Positions 35,246-44,985 are shown, counted from the stretch's first letter. The stretch: DNA of 64,000 bases from Pseudomonadota bacterium (GCA_029558905.1 JAKQCX010000027.1:248001-312000); one strand, 5' to 3'. Program-made: numbers and translations. Notes: a model not told the origin generated them from the letters alone.

Positions 35246-35988
35246 GCCGGGTCGCGCGCGTAGTGGAGGACCTGGCCGCGGATGCCCCGACCATCCGGTC
35301 CCATCAGTCGCAACAGGGCAACGGCCACCGCGTCACAGTCGGGCAGGGCGCGCTTGTCTTCCCCCGGGTGGGTGCGTGCACGCTGGGGCGAGTGCATGGG
35401 TCCGGGGATCAGGAGATTGATGCGCGGGCGCGCGTCCGACCATTCATCCGCCTGGACCTTGAAATAGGCCTCCAGGGCCGCCTTGGACACGGCAAACCCA
35501 CCCCAGTATGCCCGGGGTGTGTGGCCGTGACTCTCTCCCACCAGGATTACCGAGGCGTCCTCGGCCTTTTCAAGCAGGGGTTCCAGGGAGCGGTTGAGGG
35601 CGGCCGGGGCGGCGGCGTTGACGCGGAACAGCGTCAGCCAGTCCACCAGACATTCCTGACGCAGGGGTTGCAGGGCCTCGAAGTCCGCGGCGCAATGGCA
35701 GATGCCGTCCAGCCGGCCGAACTGGTAGGCCGTGGCCTGCAGCACGCTCTCGAAATTGGCGTCCGTGGCGCTTGCCAGGTCCAGGGGCAGGATGGCGGGT
35801 TGCGGGCCGCCGGCCGCCATGATCTCATCGTAGACCCGTTCCAGCTTGTGCACCGTGCGGCCCAGGAGGATTACGGTGGCACCGTGACGCGCAAAGCTCA
35901 GGGCGGCACTGCGTCCCAGACCCTGACCGGCGCCGGTGACCAGGATCACGCGCCCCTGGAGCAGGTCGGGAGCGGGGGTGTAGTCCAT
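35242..35988 (-). CDS. YciK-like short-chain dehydrogenase with altered active site
   Basis: 248 residues. The Rossmann motif VTGAGQGLGRSAALSFARHG and overall alignment place it near E. coli YciK, an SDR of unknown substrate. Two catalytic features differ: the usual YxxxK tyrosine is phenylalanine (WGGFAVSKAAL, codon TTT), and the NAG motif reads HCAAD; the lysine, the serine and the helix asparagine (RVNAAAP) are retained. It may be catalytically weak or have another role. It lies 21 bp after hpnE and overlaps the dsbB-like gene. Confidence 0.8.
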   Translation of the reverse strand: MDYTPAPDLLQGRVILVTGAGQGLGRSAALSFARHGATVILLGRTVHKLERVYDEIMAAGGPQPAILPLDLASATDANFESVLQATAYQFGRLDGICHCAADFEALQPLRQECLVDWLTLFRVNAAAPAALNRSLEPLLEKAEDASVILVGESHGHTPRAYWGGFAVSKAALEAYFKVQADEWSDARPRINLLIPGPMHSPQRARTHPGEDKRALPDCDAVAVALLRLMGPDGRGIRGQVLHYARDPA

Positions 35989-36009
35989 GATGTCGGGGTG
36001 GATGCCGCT

Positions 36010-37278
36010 TCAGCGCACCATCCGGGAGAGGATGAGATGCGCGCATTGTACGCCGCTGCGCACGGCGGCCTCGAATGTGGCGGGATAGGGTCCCGCCGTG
36101 TAGTCGCCCGCCAGGTACAGATGCGGCAGGGGGGTGATGTTGTCTGGCCGCGACAGCCCCGGCACACAGGCATAGGTGGCGCGCTTCTCGGCGATGCGCT
36201 TCCAGGCCAGCAGGGCGGGCAGCGGACCCAGCGCACGCCGCAGTTGCATCAGGGCGGTGTCCAACGGATGCGCCGCTGTGGGCTCCATGTGGTGGCCCGT
36301 GGCGCTGGCCACCAGGCTCACCACGCCATCTCCCAGATCGCTGCGTTCGAAGGCCCACGCGGCCTGTCCCGGGCCCAGGGCCAGCATGGGAAAGGGGAAG
36401 GTGGGGGTATGGGCGAAGCGCAGCCACAGGGTGAGGATGGGTTGCCAGGTGAAGCGGTCGAGCTGCGCGTGGATGGGCGCCAGTCCGGGCAGCGTCCCGG
36501 TCAGGTCCCGCACCTGTGCGGGGTGGGTGGCCAGCACGACGCAAGCGAAGGATTCCTCGGGCCCGCGCAGAAAATAGCCGCCGTCGCACGCGTGGATGCC
36601 CTGCACGCGCGTGGCCAGGCGGATCGTGGCCCCGACACGCACCAGATGCTCCCCGGCGGGCGTGGGTACCAGGCGTCCCAGATCGGTGCGGTTGAGGATC
36701 AGGTCGCTGTCCCCGCCACGACCCATGAGGCTGTCCCGCAGCACGTTGCAGAGTACTTGGGCGGAGGCCTGTGCGAGCGGGGTGTTGAGGGCCGCCAGAC
36801 AGATGGGGCCCCACAATCTGTCCACCAGAGTGGTGGGCTGGTCACGCAGGAATGCCGCTGCAGATGTATCCCCGGGCAGACGAAATCCCTGCCGCTTCAG
36901 GCGCCGCATGAGCCGGATCGCTGCCAGCTTGTCCCGCCAGCCCAGCCCCTGGGCCTGGAGCAGCCCCACGGCCAGATGCAGGGGCGGCGGCAGGCCGGGC
37001 AGACGCAGGCGGAAGCCGGGTTGATGCAATGCCATGGGCCGGCGCTCGACCAGATCCTGGGTACCCAGGCGTCGCAACAGGGCCAGGGTCTCCCGGTAGG
37101 CCCCCAGCATCAGGTGCTGGCCGTTGTCGACGCTGAGGCCGTCCCATGTCACCGTGCGGGCCCGCCCTCCCAGCTGGCGCGCGGATTCGAACAACGTGAC
37201 CGGGATCCGGGCATCCGCCAGATGGATGGCACAGGCCAGGCCGGCCCAGCCGCCCCCCACCACGGCCACCGGCTTCAT
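36010..37278 (-). CDS. hpnE: Hydroxysqualene dehydroxylase (squalene-associated FAD desaturase)
   Basis: 422 residues. FAD motif VVGGGWAGLACAIHLADA, second flavin contact FESARQLGGRARTV and C-terminal LYLAGDYTAGPYPATFEAAV identify HpnE. It removes the hydroxyl from hydroxysqualene to give squalene, the last of three HpnDCE steps that replace eukaryotic squalene synthase. It is directly downstream of hpnD (10 bp) in a minus-strand hpnC-hpnD-hpnE order. ATG 37278 begins at MKPVAVVGGGW. No squalene-hopene cyclase lies in the window. Confidence 0.93.
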   Translation of the reverse strand: MKPVAVVGGGWAGLACAIHLADARIPVTLFESARQLGGRARTVTWDGLSVDNGQHLMLGAYRETLALLRRLGTQDLVERRPMALHQPGFRLRLPGLPPPLHLAVGLLQAQGLGWRDKLAAIRLMRRLKRQGFRLPGDTSAAAFLRDQPTTLVDRLWGPICLAALNTPLAQASAQVLCNVLRDSLMGRGGDSDLILNRTDLGRLVPTPAGEHLVRVGATIRLATRVQGIHACDGGYFLRGPEESFACVVLATHPAQVRDLTGTLPGLAPIHAQLDRFTWQPILTLWLRFAHTPTFPFPMLALGPGQAAWAFERSDLGDGVVSLVASATGHHMEPTAAHPLDTALMQLRRALGPLPALLAWKRIAEKRATYACVPGLSRPDNITPLPHLYLAGDYTAGPYPATFEAAVRSGVQCAHLILSRMVR

Positions 37279-37288
37279 GCATCCGTTC

Positions 37289-38179
37289 TCATGCGAATAC
37301 CCAGGATTTCCACGCCAGCCACAGCTTGCGCAGAGGGGTGAGGGCATAGCGCCGGTCCAGTACCCGGCAGCCGTCGGCCTGGATCTCCCGCAGCAGGGTG
37401 CGATAGATGGCGGCCATTGCCAGGCCAGGGCGCTGGGCCTTGCGGTCCGTCGCCGGCAGCAGGGCCAGGGCCTCGTCATAGGTGGTCTGGGCGCGCTGGC
37501 ACTGGAAGGTCATGAGCCGGTCGAAGGGCGTGCCGTAGCGGGCCTGCAGCAGGTCGGACTCCATCACGCCGAAGCGGGCCAGCTCGTCCTGGGGCAGATA
37601 GATGCGTCCGCGGCGGGCGTCCTCGCCCACGTCGCGGATGATGTTGGTTAGCTGGAAGGCCAGCCCCAGGCGGTGCGCGTATTTCAGTGTGGCGCGCGCC
37701 AGGGGGGTTGTCTCACTGTGTCCGAAGATCAGGGCCGATACTTCCCCCACTACGCCGGCGACCCGATGGCAGTAGAGGTTGAGTTGCTTGAAATCCGGAT
37801 AGCGCACTGGCCCTAGGTCCATTTCCATGCCGTCGATGATGGCTTCAAAGGCCTCCTGGGGCAGACGGTAGGCCGTGATGGCCCCGGCCAGGGCCTGGGT
37901 GACCGGATGACCGGGGCGACCGGCGTAGAGGGCGAGGATCTCGCCTCGCCACCAGTCCAGTTTGATCCGGGCCACCTGGGTGTCGCGGCACTCGTCGGCG
38001 ATGTCATCCACTTCCCGGCAGAAGGCATAAAAGGCGGTGATGGCCCGGCGCTGCTCCGGGGGCAGGAAACGAAAGGCGTAATAGAAACTGGAACCGCTCG
38101 CGGCGGCCCTTTCCTGGCAGTAGGCATGCGGATCACTGGCCACAGCCGGTCCCGCACCCGCTGCCGGAGCAGCCACCAC
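37289..38179 (-). CDS. hpnD: Presqualene diphosphate synthase
   Basis: 296 residues of the trans-isoprenyl diphosphate synthase fold. The two aspartate-rich motifs are FCREVDDIADE and IIRDVGEDARRGRIYLPQDEL, binding magnesium-diphosphate. It joins two farnesyl diphosphates to presqualene diphosphate. The start is a GTG at 38179, inside the 3' end of hpnC (47-bp overlap), which implies tight coupling; the first fifteen residues are Ala/Gly/Pro-rich and may not be conserved. Distinguished from HpnC by QLTNIIRDVGED. Confidence 0.92.
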   Translation of the reverse strand: MVAAPAAGAGPAVASDPHAYCQERAAASGSSFYYAFRFLPPEQRRAITAFYAFCREVDDIADECRDTQVARIKLDWWRGEILALYAGRPGHPVTQALAGAITAYRLPQEAFEAIIDGMEMDLGPVRYPDFKQLNLYCHRVAGVVGEVSALIFGHSETTPLARATLKYAHRLGLAFQLTNIIRDVGEDARRGRIYLPQDELARFGVMESDLLQARYGTPFDRLMTFQCQRAQTTYDEALALLPATDRKAQRPGLAMAAIYRTLLREIQADGCRVLDRRYALTPLRKLWLAWKSWVFA

Positions 38180-39020
38180 CGTGGCCGCGCCTGCCTCCCG
38201 GAAACAGGGCCTTCCAGGTCAGGCTGGGCCAGTCCCGCGGGGTCAGCACGGGGCGTTGCGTGAAGACATCACCCCTGCTGTCGTGGATCTTCTCCAGGAT
38301 GCGCGAACCGCCCAGGATGATGAGCCGCATCTCCATCCCGATGCGGCCCGGCAGGACCTTGCCCAGCGGTGCGCCGGCCTGGAGCATCCTGCGCGCCCGC
38401 TCGACCTGGTGTTTCATGAACATCTGCCAGAGGCCATCCGTGCGGCCCGCGGCGATCTGGCTCTCCGCAATGCCGAAGCGGGCCAGCTCGTCCTGGGGCA
38501 GATAGACGCGACCCTTGCGCCAGTCCACGGGGATGTCCTGCAGGAAGTTGATGAGCTGCAGCGCGGAACATATCCCGTCTGACCAGGCCAGGTGCCTAGG
38601 GTCCGCATCTCCGTACAAATGCAGGAGCAGGCGGCCGATGGGATTGGCGGAACGGCGGCAATAGCCCATGACCTCGCCGAAGTCGGCATAACGGGTCTTG
38701 CCACAGTCCTGCTCGAAGGCGGAGAGCAGATCGTGGAACAGGGCATGGGGCAATTGATGCGCGCGGATGTGGGGCGCCAGGGCGCGAAACACCGGGTGGA
38801 CCACGTCCTCACCCCGCTCCAGGGCGCGCAGATGGGCACGGTACTCCGCCAGGCGTTCCAGGCGCCAGGTTGCGGGGTGATCCCCCTCGTCGGCGAAATC
38901 GTCCGCGCTGCGTGCAAAGGCGTAGATGGCCCGTACCGCCGGTCGCAGGCGGGCGGGAAGGAAGAGGGAGGCCACGGGGAAGTTCTCGTAGTGGCCGACG
39001 GTCCGGTGCGCGGTCTGCAT
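38133..39020 (-). CDS. hpnC: Hydroxysqualene synthase HpnC
   Basis: 295 residues. The family start HYENFPVASLFLPARLRP, the first motif ARSADDFADEGD and the second NFLQDIPVDWRKGRVYLPQ define HpnC, which converts presqualene diphosphate to hydroxysqualene. The C-terminus ends in an unusual Gly/Cys/Arg-rich tail (GCSGSGCGTGCGQ) that lies in the overlap with hpnD and may have arisen by read-through into that gene. It is the first gene of the minus-strand hpn-yciK-dsb cluster and divergent from the RND pump. Confidence 0.92.
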   Translation of the reverse strand: MQTAHRTVGHYENFPVASLFLPARLRPAVRAIYAFARSADDFADEGDHPATWRLERLAEYRAHLRALERGEDVVHPVFRALAPHIRAHQLPHALFHDLLSAFEQDCGKTRYADFGEVMGYCRRSANPIGRLLLHLYGDADPRHLAWSDGICSALQLINFLQDIPVDWRKGRVYLPQDELARFGIAESQIAAGRTDGLWQMFMKHQVERARRMLQAGAPLGKVLPGRIGMEMRLIILGGSRILEKIHDSRGDVFTQRPVLTPRDWPSLTWKALFPGGRRGHGGGCSGSGCGTGCGQ

Positions 39021-39102
39021 GGCCGTAGTGTACCGGCTCGCCCGTGCGGCGCGGACATGCGATCCGGGACATGAGGCAAAATGCACCAGAGGAGACCGAT
39101 AC

Positions 39103-40248
39103 ATGACAGGAACGAAACGCGTGATGGGGAGTGCCTTCCTGCTGTTGGCGCTGGCCGGGGCGGGGTATGTCATCTGGCTGCGCTCCACTGGCCAGGAAGG
39201 CAAGACCGTGCCCAAGGACAAGCCCCCCGTGCCGGTACTGGTGGCCATGGCCGACGTCCGCGACATGCCGGTGATCCTGGACCTGGTGGGCCGGGCCGAA
39301 GCCTACGAGTCGGTACACCTGAAGGCGCGGGTGGACGGCCAGGTGGCGACGGTGGCCTTCCAAGAAGGCCAGGCCGTGGCCGCGGGACAGGAGCTGCTGC
39401 GCCTGGACGAGGCGGATTTTTCCGCCCGTTTGCGTCAGGCCGAGGCCAACCTGGCCCGCGACCAGGCCAACCTGTCCAAGGCGCGGGCGGATGTCGGCCG
39501 TTACACCACCCTGCAGGCCCAGGGCTTCGTTTCCAGCGAGAAGGTGGACGAGGTGGCGGCCGTGCTGGCGGCGGCCGAGGCCACGGTGAAGGCGGACCAG
39601 GCGGCGGTGGAACTGGCGCGCCTGCAACGGAGCTATACCGTGATCCGCGCCCCTTTTGCCGGCCTGGTCGGAGCCCGCCTGGTGCATCCCGGCACGACGG
39701 TGAAGATGAACGAGACCGAGCTGGCGGTGGTGAACCGGGTACAGCCCCTCTATGTGAGCTTTGCCGTGCCGGAGAAATACCTGCCCAGGCTGCGCTCCCG
39801 CCTGGGCACGGGTACCCTGGGCGTGTCGGTGCGCATTCCCGGCGAGACCGGTACCGGCTTGCGGGCGGAACCGCAATTCCTCGACCATGCCGTGGATACC
39901 GCCAGCGGCACCGTGCGCATGAAGGCCTTGCTGGCCAACCCGGACGGGCACCTGACCCCGGGCCAATTCCTGGATGTGCGCCTCGTGCTGGACACCCTGC
40001 GGGGTGTGGTGACGGTGCCGGCCGAGGCGGTGCAACAGGGCCCGGAAGGCAACTTCGTTTATGTGGTGGAAGCGGATCAGGGCACCCGGCAGCAGCCCGT
40101 GACCCTGAGCCTGACACGGGATGGGCGCGCGGCCCTGGGTGAAGGTCTGGCGGCGGGACAAACGGTGGTCATCGACGGCCATTCCCGTCTCAGCCCCCAG
40201 GCCAGAGTGAGGATCCGGGACGACAATGCCGCACCCGCCAGGCCTTAG
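39103..40248 (+). CDS. RND efflux periplasmic adaptor subunit
   Basis: 381 residues. An N-terminal signal/anchor (about 7-27) precedes the membrane-fusion protein fold: lipoyl half-motif LKARVDGQVATVAFQEGQAV, a helical hairpin (about 105-165), the second lipoyl half (IRAPFAGLVGARLVHPG) and beta-barrel/membrane-proximal domains. It bridges the inner-membrane pump encoded next (88 bp downstream) and an outer-membrane TolC-type channel, which is not in the window. AGAGGAG lies 7 nt before ATG 39103. Confidence 0.92.
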   Translation: MTGTKRVMGSAFLLLALAGAGYVIWLRSTGQEGKTVPKDKPPVPVLVAMADVRDMPVILDLVGRAEAYESVHLKARVDGQVATVAFQEGQAVAAGQELLRLDEADFSARLRQAEANLARDQANLSKARADVGRYTTLQAQGFVSSEKVDEVAAVLAAAEATVKADQAAVELARLQRSYTVIRAPFAGLVGARLVHPGTTVKMNETELAVVNRVQPLYVSFAVPEKYLPRLRSRLGTGTLGVSVRIPGETGTGLRAEPQFLDHAVDTASGTVRMKALLANPDGHLTPGQFLDVRLVLDTLRGVVTVPAEAVQQGPEGNFVYVVEADQGTRQQPVTLSLTRDGRAALGEGLAAGQTVVIDGHSRLSPQARVRIRDDNAAPARP

Positions 40249-40336
40249 TCCCTGTCATTGCGGCACCCACAGGAAGCCAGGGGTCTTGCGGGCCTCGGTC
40301 CTGGCTGGGGCGAGACCCTGCGCGGCGCGCTGAGCG

Positions 40337-43300
40337 ATGCACCTGTCCGAACTCTGTATCCGCCGGCCGGTGATGACCACGCTGCTCATGGCGGCGTTTC
40401 TCATCTTTGGCCTCATGGCCTACCGTCTCCTGCCGGTATCGGAACTGCCCAATGTGGATTTCCCCACCATCAGCGTATCCGCTGCCCTGCCCGGGGCTTC
40501 GCCGGAGACCATGGCGGCGGCGGTGGCCACTCCCCTGGAGGCCCAGTTCTCCACCATCGCCGGGGTGGACAGCATGACCTCGGTGAGCGCCCAGGGCGCC
40601 ACCAACATCACCCTGCAGTTCAACCTGGAGCGGAACATCGATGCCGCCGCCCTGGACGTGCAGTCCGCCATTGCCGCGGCCCAGCGCAAGCTGCCGCCCG
40701 ACATGCCGGCGCCACCTTCCTTCCGCAAGGTGAATCCGGCGGACCAGCCCATCTTCTACCTGGCCATGTATTCCCCCAGCCTGCCCATGCAGACGGTGAA
40801 CGAATACGCCGATACCCAGCTGGCCCAGCGCATCTCCACCATTCCCGGTGTGGCCCAGGTGATGATCTACGGTGCCCAGAAGTACGCCGTGCGCATCCAG
40901 GCCGACGCGGACCAGCTGACCGCACGGGGTATCGGTATCGACGAGCTGCAGGCCGCCATCCGCGGTGCCAACGTGAACCAGCCCACGGGTACCCTGGACG
41001 GGCCCAAGCAGAGCCTGGCGGTGAAGACCGATGGTCAGCTGGAGACTGCGGCCGCCTACCGCCCGCTGGTGGTGGCCTGGCGCAACGGCGCGCCGGTACG
41101 GCTGGACGAGGTGGCCACCGCGCTCGACAGCATCGAGGACAACAAGCGCGCCAACTGGCTGGTGGACCGGGAAGGCGCCAAGCGTTCCATCATCCTGGCC
41201 ATCCAGCGCCAGCCCGGGGCCAATACCATCCAGACCGTGCAGGCCATCAAGGCCATCCTGCCGGCCTTTCAGGAGAAGCTGCCGGCTTCGGTGAAGCTGG
41301 ATGTGATGTACGACCGCAGCCTCTCCATCCAGGAATCGGTGCGTGACGTGCAGTTCACGCTGGTGCTGGCGGGTTGCCTGGTGGTGCTGGTCATCCTGCT
41401 CTTCCTGCGCAACCTGTCCGCCACCCTCATTCCCGCGGTGACCCTGCCCATCTCGGTAATCGGCACCTTCGCCGCCATGCATGTCCTGGGCTACAGCCTG
41501 GATAACCTGTCCCTGCTGGCCCTGACCCTGTCTGTGGGTTTCGTGGTGGACGACGCCATCGTCATGCTGGAAAACATCATGCGCCATCAGGAGATGGCGC
41601 ATGATGTCACGGGCAAGGCCAGCGGCGGCAACCCCGATGTCAAGGCCGCGACGGCGGCCGGACGTGACATGCTCATCATGCGACGGGCTGCCCTGCAAGG
41701 CAGCCGGGAAATCAGCTTCACCATAGTTTCCATGACCCTGTCCCTGGTGGCGGTGTTCATACCGATGATGTTCATGGGCGGCATCATCGGCCGCCTGCTG
41801 CACGAGTTCGCCGTCACCATCGCCGCCGCCATCCTGGTGTCCGGCCTGGTTTCCCTGACCCTCACGCCCATGCTGGCCAGCCGTTACATCAGGCCCCCGG
41901 GCGAGACCCGCCACGGTGCCGCATACCGTGCCCTGGAGCGGGTGTTCGAGGCCATGCTGAGGCTCTACAGCACCACACTCACCGGGGCCATGGCGCATCC
42001 CAGGCTGATCCTGGCCATGTTCTTCGCCACCCTGGCGGCGAGCGCCTGGATGTTCATGGCCATCCCCAAGGATTTCATTCCCAGCGGGGACTCCGGCCGC
42101 ATCATGGCCTACACCGAAGGCGCCCAGGATGCGTCCTTCGCCGCCATGGTGGAGCGCCAGCGCCAGGTGGCGGCCATTGCCGCCCAGGAGCCCGACATCG
42201 CCACCTTCATGTCTGTGGTGGGGGCCGGTGGCTCCCGTATCTCGGCCAACAGCGGCATCATGCTGTTCACCCTCACACCCCGTGCGCAGCGCGACCTCAC
42301 TCCGGATCAGCTCATCGAACGGCTGCGGCCCAAGCTGAATGCCGTACCGGGCATCAAGGTGGCCCTGCAGAACCCACCTCCCATCCGCGTATCGGGCCAG
42401 ATCACCGCCGCCCAGTACCAGTACACCCTGCAATCCACGGATCTGCAGGAGTTGTATCACTGGAGCGAGGTGATGCTGGAGCACCTGCGACGCTTGCCGG
42501 GCTTCGAGGATGTGAGCACCAATCTCAACGACAAGAGCCCGGCCCTGGCCGTGAAAATCGACCGAGACAAACTGGCGGCCCTGGGGCTCACCTACGGTCA
42601 GGTGGAAGATGCCCTGCAGTCCGCCTTCAGCTCGCGCCAGATCTCCACCATCTATGGCAGCGCCAGCCAATATCAGGTGATCCTGGAACTGGACCCGGCG
42701 CAGCAGGCTGATCCCAACATCCTGGCGCGGCTGCATGTGCGCGCCGGCGGCGGTCAGCTCGTGCCCCTGGACACCGTGGCCCGCATCCAGCGCAGGTCGC
42801 AGGCCCTGACAGTGAACCACCTGGGCCAGTTGCCCGCCGTGACCCTGTCCTTCAATCTGCGGCCCGGAGTGTCCCTCGGGGAGGCGGTGTCGCGCATCCG
42901 CGCGGTGGAGCGGCGACTGCGCATGCCCGTCTCCCTCAATACCGGCATGCAGGGGACCGCGCAGGCCTTCGAGGAGTCACAGAAGGGCCTGGGTCTGCTG
43001 CTGCTGGTGGCGGTGTTGGTGGTCTATCTGGTGCTGGGCATCCTGTACGAGAGCTTCATCCACCCGCTGACCATCCTGTCCGGCCTGCCCGCCGCCGGCG
43101 TGGGGGCCCTGGCCACGCTGATGCTGTTCAAGGTGGACCTGAGCCTCTATGCCTTCGTGGGCGTGATCATGCTCGTGGGCATCGTCAAGAAGAATGCCAT
43201 CATGATGATCGACTTCGCCCTGGAGCATCAGCGCACCCAGGGTATGGTGCCCGCGGAGGCCATCTTCCAGGCCTGTCTGGTGCGCTTCCGCCCCATCATG

Positions 43301-43510
43301 ATGACCACCCTGGCGGCCCTGGCAGGCACACTGCCCATCGCCATCGCCTTCGGCTCCGGCGGGGAAATCCGTCAGCCCCTGGGCCTGGCGGTGGTGGGTG
43401 GGCTGGTGGTCTCGCAACTGCTCACCCTCTACATCACCCCCGTCATCTATCTGTACCTGGAGCGTCTGGCCGGGCATTCCGTCGACCGGAGGCGTGCGCG
43501 TGCCTCCTGA
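40337..43510 (+). CDS. RND-family efflux permease (HAE1/MdtB-like)
   Basis: 1057 residues with the twelve-helix RND layout: helix 1 after CIRRPVMTTLL, two large periplasmic loops, and the helix-4 proton-relay aspartates in SVGFVVDDAIVMLENI. The C-terminal half repeats the pattern and has the matching lysine (GIVKKNAIMMIDFAL). It uses the proton gradient to expel hydrophobic compounds; substrates cannot be predicted. Between helix 4 and the next helix (about residues 417-454) it carries about 22 residues more than MdtB- or AcrB-type pumps. tRNA-Leu begins 57 bp after the stop. Confidence 0.93.
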   Translation: MHLSELCIRRPVMTTLLMAAFLIFGLMAYRLLPVSELPNVDFPTISVSAALPGASPETMAAAVATPLEAQFSTIAGVDSMTSVSAQGATNITLQFNLERNIDAAALDVQSAIAAAQRKLPPDMPAPPSFRKVNPADQPIFYLAMYSPSLPMQTVNEYADTQLAQRISTIPGVAQVMIYGAQKYAVRIQADADQLTARGIGIDELQAAIRGANVNQPTGTLDGPKQSLAVKTDGQLETAAAYRPLVVAWRNGAPVRLDEVATALDSIEDNKRANWLVDREGAKRSIILAIQRQPGANTIQTVQAIKAILPAFQEKLPASVKLDVMYDRSLSIQESVRDVQFTLVLAGCLVVLVILLFLRNLSATLIPAVTLPISVIGTFAAMHVLGYSLDNLSLLALTLSVGFVVDDAIVMLENIMRHQEMAHDVTGKASGGNPDVKAATAAGRDMLIMRRAALQGSREISFTIVSMTLSLVAVFIPMMFMGGIIGRLLHEFAVTIAAAILVSGLVSLTLTPMLASRYIRPPGETRHGAAYRALERVFEAMLRLYSTTLTGAMAHPRLILAMFFATLAASAWMFMAIPKDFIPSGDSGRIMAYTEGAQDASFAAMVERQRQVAAIAAQEPDIATFMSVVGAGGSRISANSGIMLFTLTPRAQRDLTPDQLIERLRPKLNAVPGIKVALQNPPPIRVSGQITAAQYQYTLQSTDLQELYHWSEVMLEHLRRLPGFEDVSTNLNDKSPALAVKIDRDKLAALGLTYGQVEDALQSAFSSRQISTIYGSASQYQVILELDPAQQADPNILARLHVRAGGGQLVPLDTVARIQRRSQALTVNHLGQLPAVTLSFNLRPGVSLGEAVSRIRAVERRLRMPVSLNTGMQGTAQAFEESQKGLGLLLLVAVLVVYLVLGILYESFIHPLTILSGLPAAGVGALATLMLFKVDLSLYAFVGVIMLVGIVKKNAIMMIDFALEHQRTQGMVPAEAIFQACLVRFRPIMMTTLAALAGTLPIAIAFGSGGEIRQPLGLAVVGGLVVSQLLTLYITPVIYLYLERLAGHSVDRRRARAS

Positions 43511-43567
43511 TGGCCCGGGCGGAACGTGGGCGGGCACGTGATAAACTCCTGCGGCTTTTTTGTCTGG

Positions 43568-43652
43568 GCGGAAGTGGCGGAATTGGTAGACGCACTGGAT
43601 TTAGGTTCCAGCGCCGCGAGGTGTGCAGGTTCGAGTCCTGTCTTCCGCACCA
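43568..43652 (+). tRNA. tRNA-Leu (anticodon UAG)
   Basis: 85 nt including the encoded CCA. The acceptor arms GCGGAAG and CTTCCGC pair fully, the anticodon stem CTGGA/TCCAG encloses loop TTTAGGT with anticodon TAG, the extra arm is long as in class II tRNAs, and the T arm holds GGTTCGAGTCC. It reads CUA and probably other CUN leucine codons. It lies between the RND pump and tig, 46 bp upstream of tig. A -10-like TAAACT is at 43542-43547. Confidence 0.97.
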
Positions 43653-43698
43653 TGGCCCGGTATCATCGCATCGACATCCCGTAGGACAAGGAAAATTC

Positions 43699-44984
43699 AT
43701 GACTGCAACCGTGGAAACCCTGGATGGCCTGACCCGCCGCGTGCACCTGACGTTGAACAAGGAAGAGGTGGAAGCCGAGATGAACAAGCGCCTGGCGCGC
43801 ATCGCCAAGACCGTGCGCCTGGATGGCTTCCGTCCGGGCAAGGCACCCCTGAGGATGGTGGCGGCCCGCTACGGCCACGAGGTGCAGGGCGAGGTCATGG
43901 GTGAGGCTCTGCAGAAAGCCTTCAGCCAGGTCGTGGACGACCACAGGCTGGCGGTGGCGGGCTATCCGAGCTTTGCCCCGGGCCAGGCCGGGGCGTTCGT
44001 CGCCACCTTCGAGGTGTTCCCGGAGATCACCATCGGGGATGTGAGCCAGATCAGGGTGACCCGCCCCGTGGTGGAGGTGGGGGACGCGGACGTGGATCGC
44101 ACCCTGGAGGTCCTGCGCAGGCAGCGCGTGCGCTTCCATGCCGTGGAGCGGGAGGCGCGTGCGGGAGACCGGGTACATGTCGACTATCGGGGCAGGATCG
44201 ATGGCGAACCCTTCCAGGGGGGAGATGCCAGGGACTTCCCCGTCATCCTAGGCGAGGGGCGTACCCTGAAGGAGTTCGAAGGCAGCCTGACGGGCATGAG
44301 GGTCGGCGAGAGCAAGCGCTTCGACGTGACCTTTCCGGAAGATTATTTCGCCAGGGAACTGGCCGGCAAGACCGCTACCTTCGAGGCCGACATGAAGTCC
44401 GTGCATGAGCCCCAGTTGCCACCGGTGGACGAGGCCTTTGCCCAGAGCATGGGGATACACGAGGGGGGAGTGGCCAGGCTGCGCGAAGAGATCGCCGACA
44501 ACCTGAGGCGCGAGGCGAGGCGCCGCGTCCTGGCCAGGGTCAAGGAGCAGGCGCTCAACGGCCTGCTGGAGGGCGCACCGTTCGATGTCCCTTCCAGTCT
44601 GGTGGCCATGGAGCGCCGTGCCCTGCACGAGAAGGCGGTCAATGACCTGAAGGCCCGGGGCATGAAGGACGCCGACATCAAGATAAATGACGAGATCTTC
44701 GAGCCCCAGGCCAAGCGGCGCGTGGCACTGGGCCTGCTCATGGACCACATCGTCTCCAGCCATGGCCTGAAGGCCCAGGACGAACAGGTGCGAGCCCTGG
44801 TGGACGAATTTGCCCAGAGCTACGAAGACCCTGCCGAGGTGGTAGCCTGGTATTACCAGGATCCTGCCCACCTGCACGACGTTCGCGGGCTGGTCCTGGA
44901 AGAGAATGTGGTCAACTGGGTGCTGGGCCAGGCGCAGGTCACCGACGAGCCCACCTCACTCGAAAAACTCATGGGGAATGCCTG

Positions 44985-44985
<1 letters not shown>
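43699..44985 (+). CDS. tig: Trigger factor
   Basis: 428 residues. The ribosome-binding N-domain has the signature GFRPGKAP (about residue 43-50); the FKBP-type prolyl isomerase domain spans about 155-240 ([14 protein letters not shown]...[15 protein letters not shown]); the C-terminal arms are helical. It is the first chaperone met by nascent chains. ATG 43699 has AAGGA 9 nt upstream. Its stop overlaps the clpP start (TGATG), so folding and proteolysis genes are coupled in the standard tig-clpP-clpX-lon order. Confidence 0.97.

Noticed and set aside
40249-40336. Small gene between the RND adaptor and permease
   Set aside because: 88 bp with no start preceded by a ribosome site and no coding pattern; treated as spacer.
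40190-42820. 876-codon open frame antisense to the RND pump genes
   Set aside because: Rich in His, Gly and Gln and resembling no family; the opposite strand encodes a clear RND permease. Long antisense frames are expected at this GC content.
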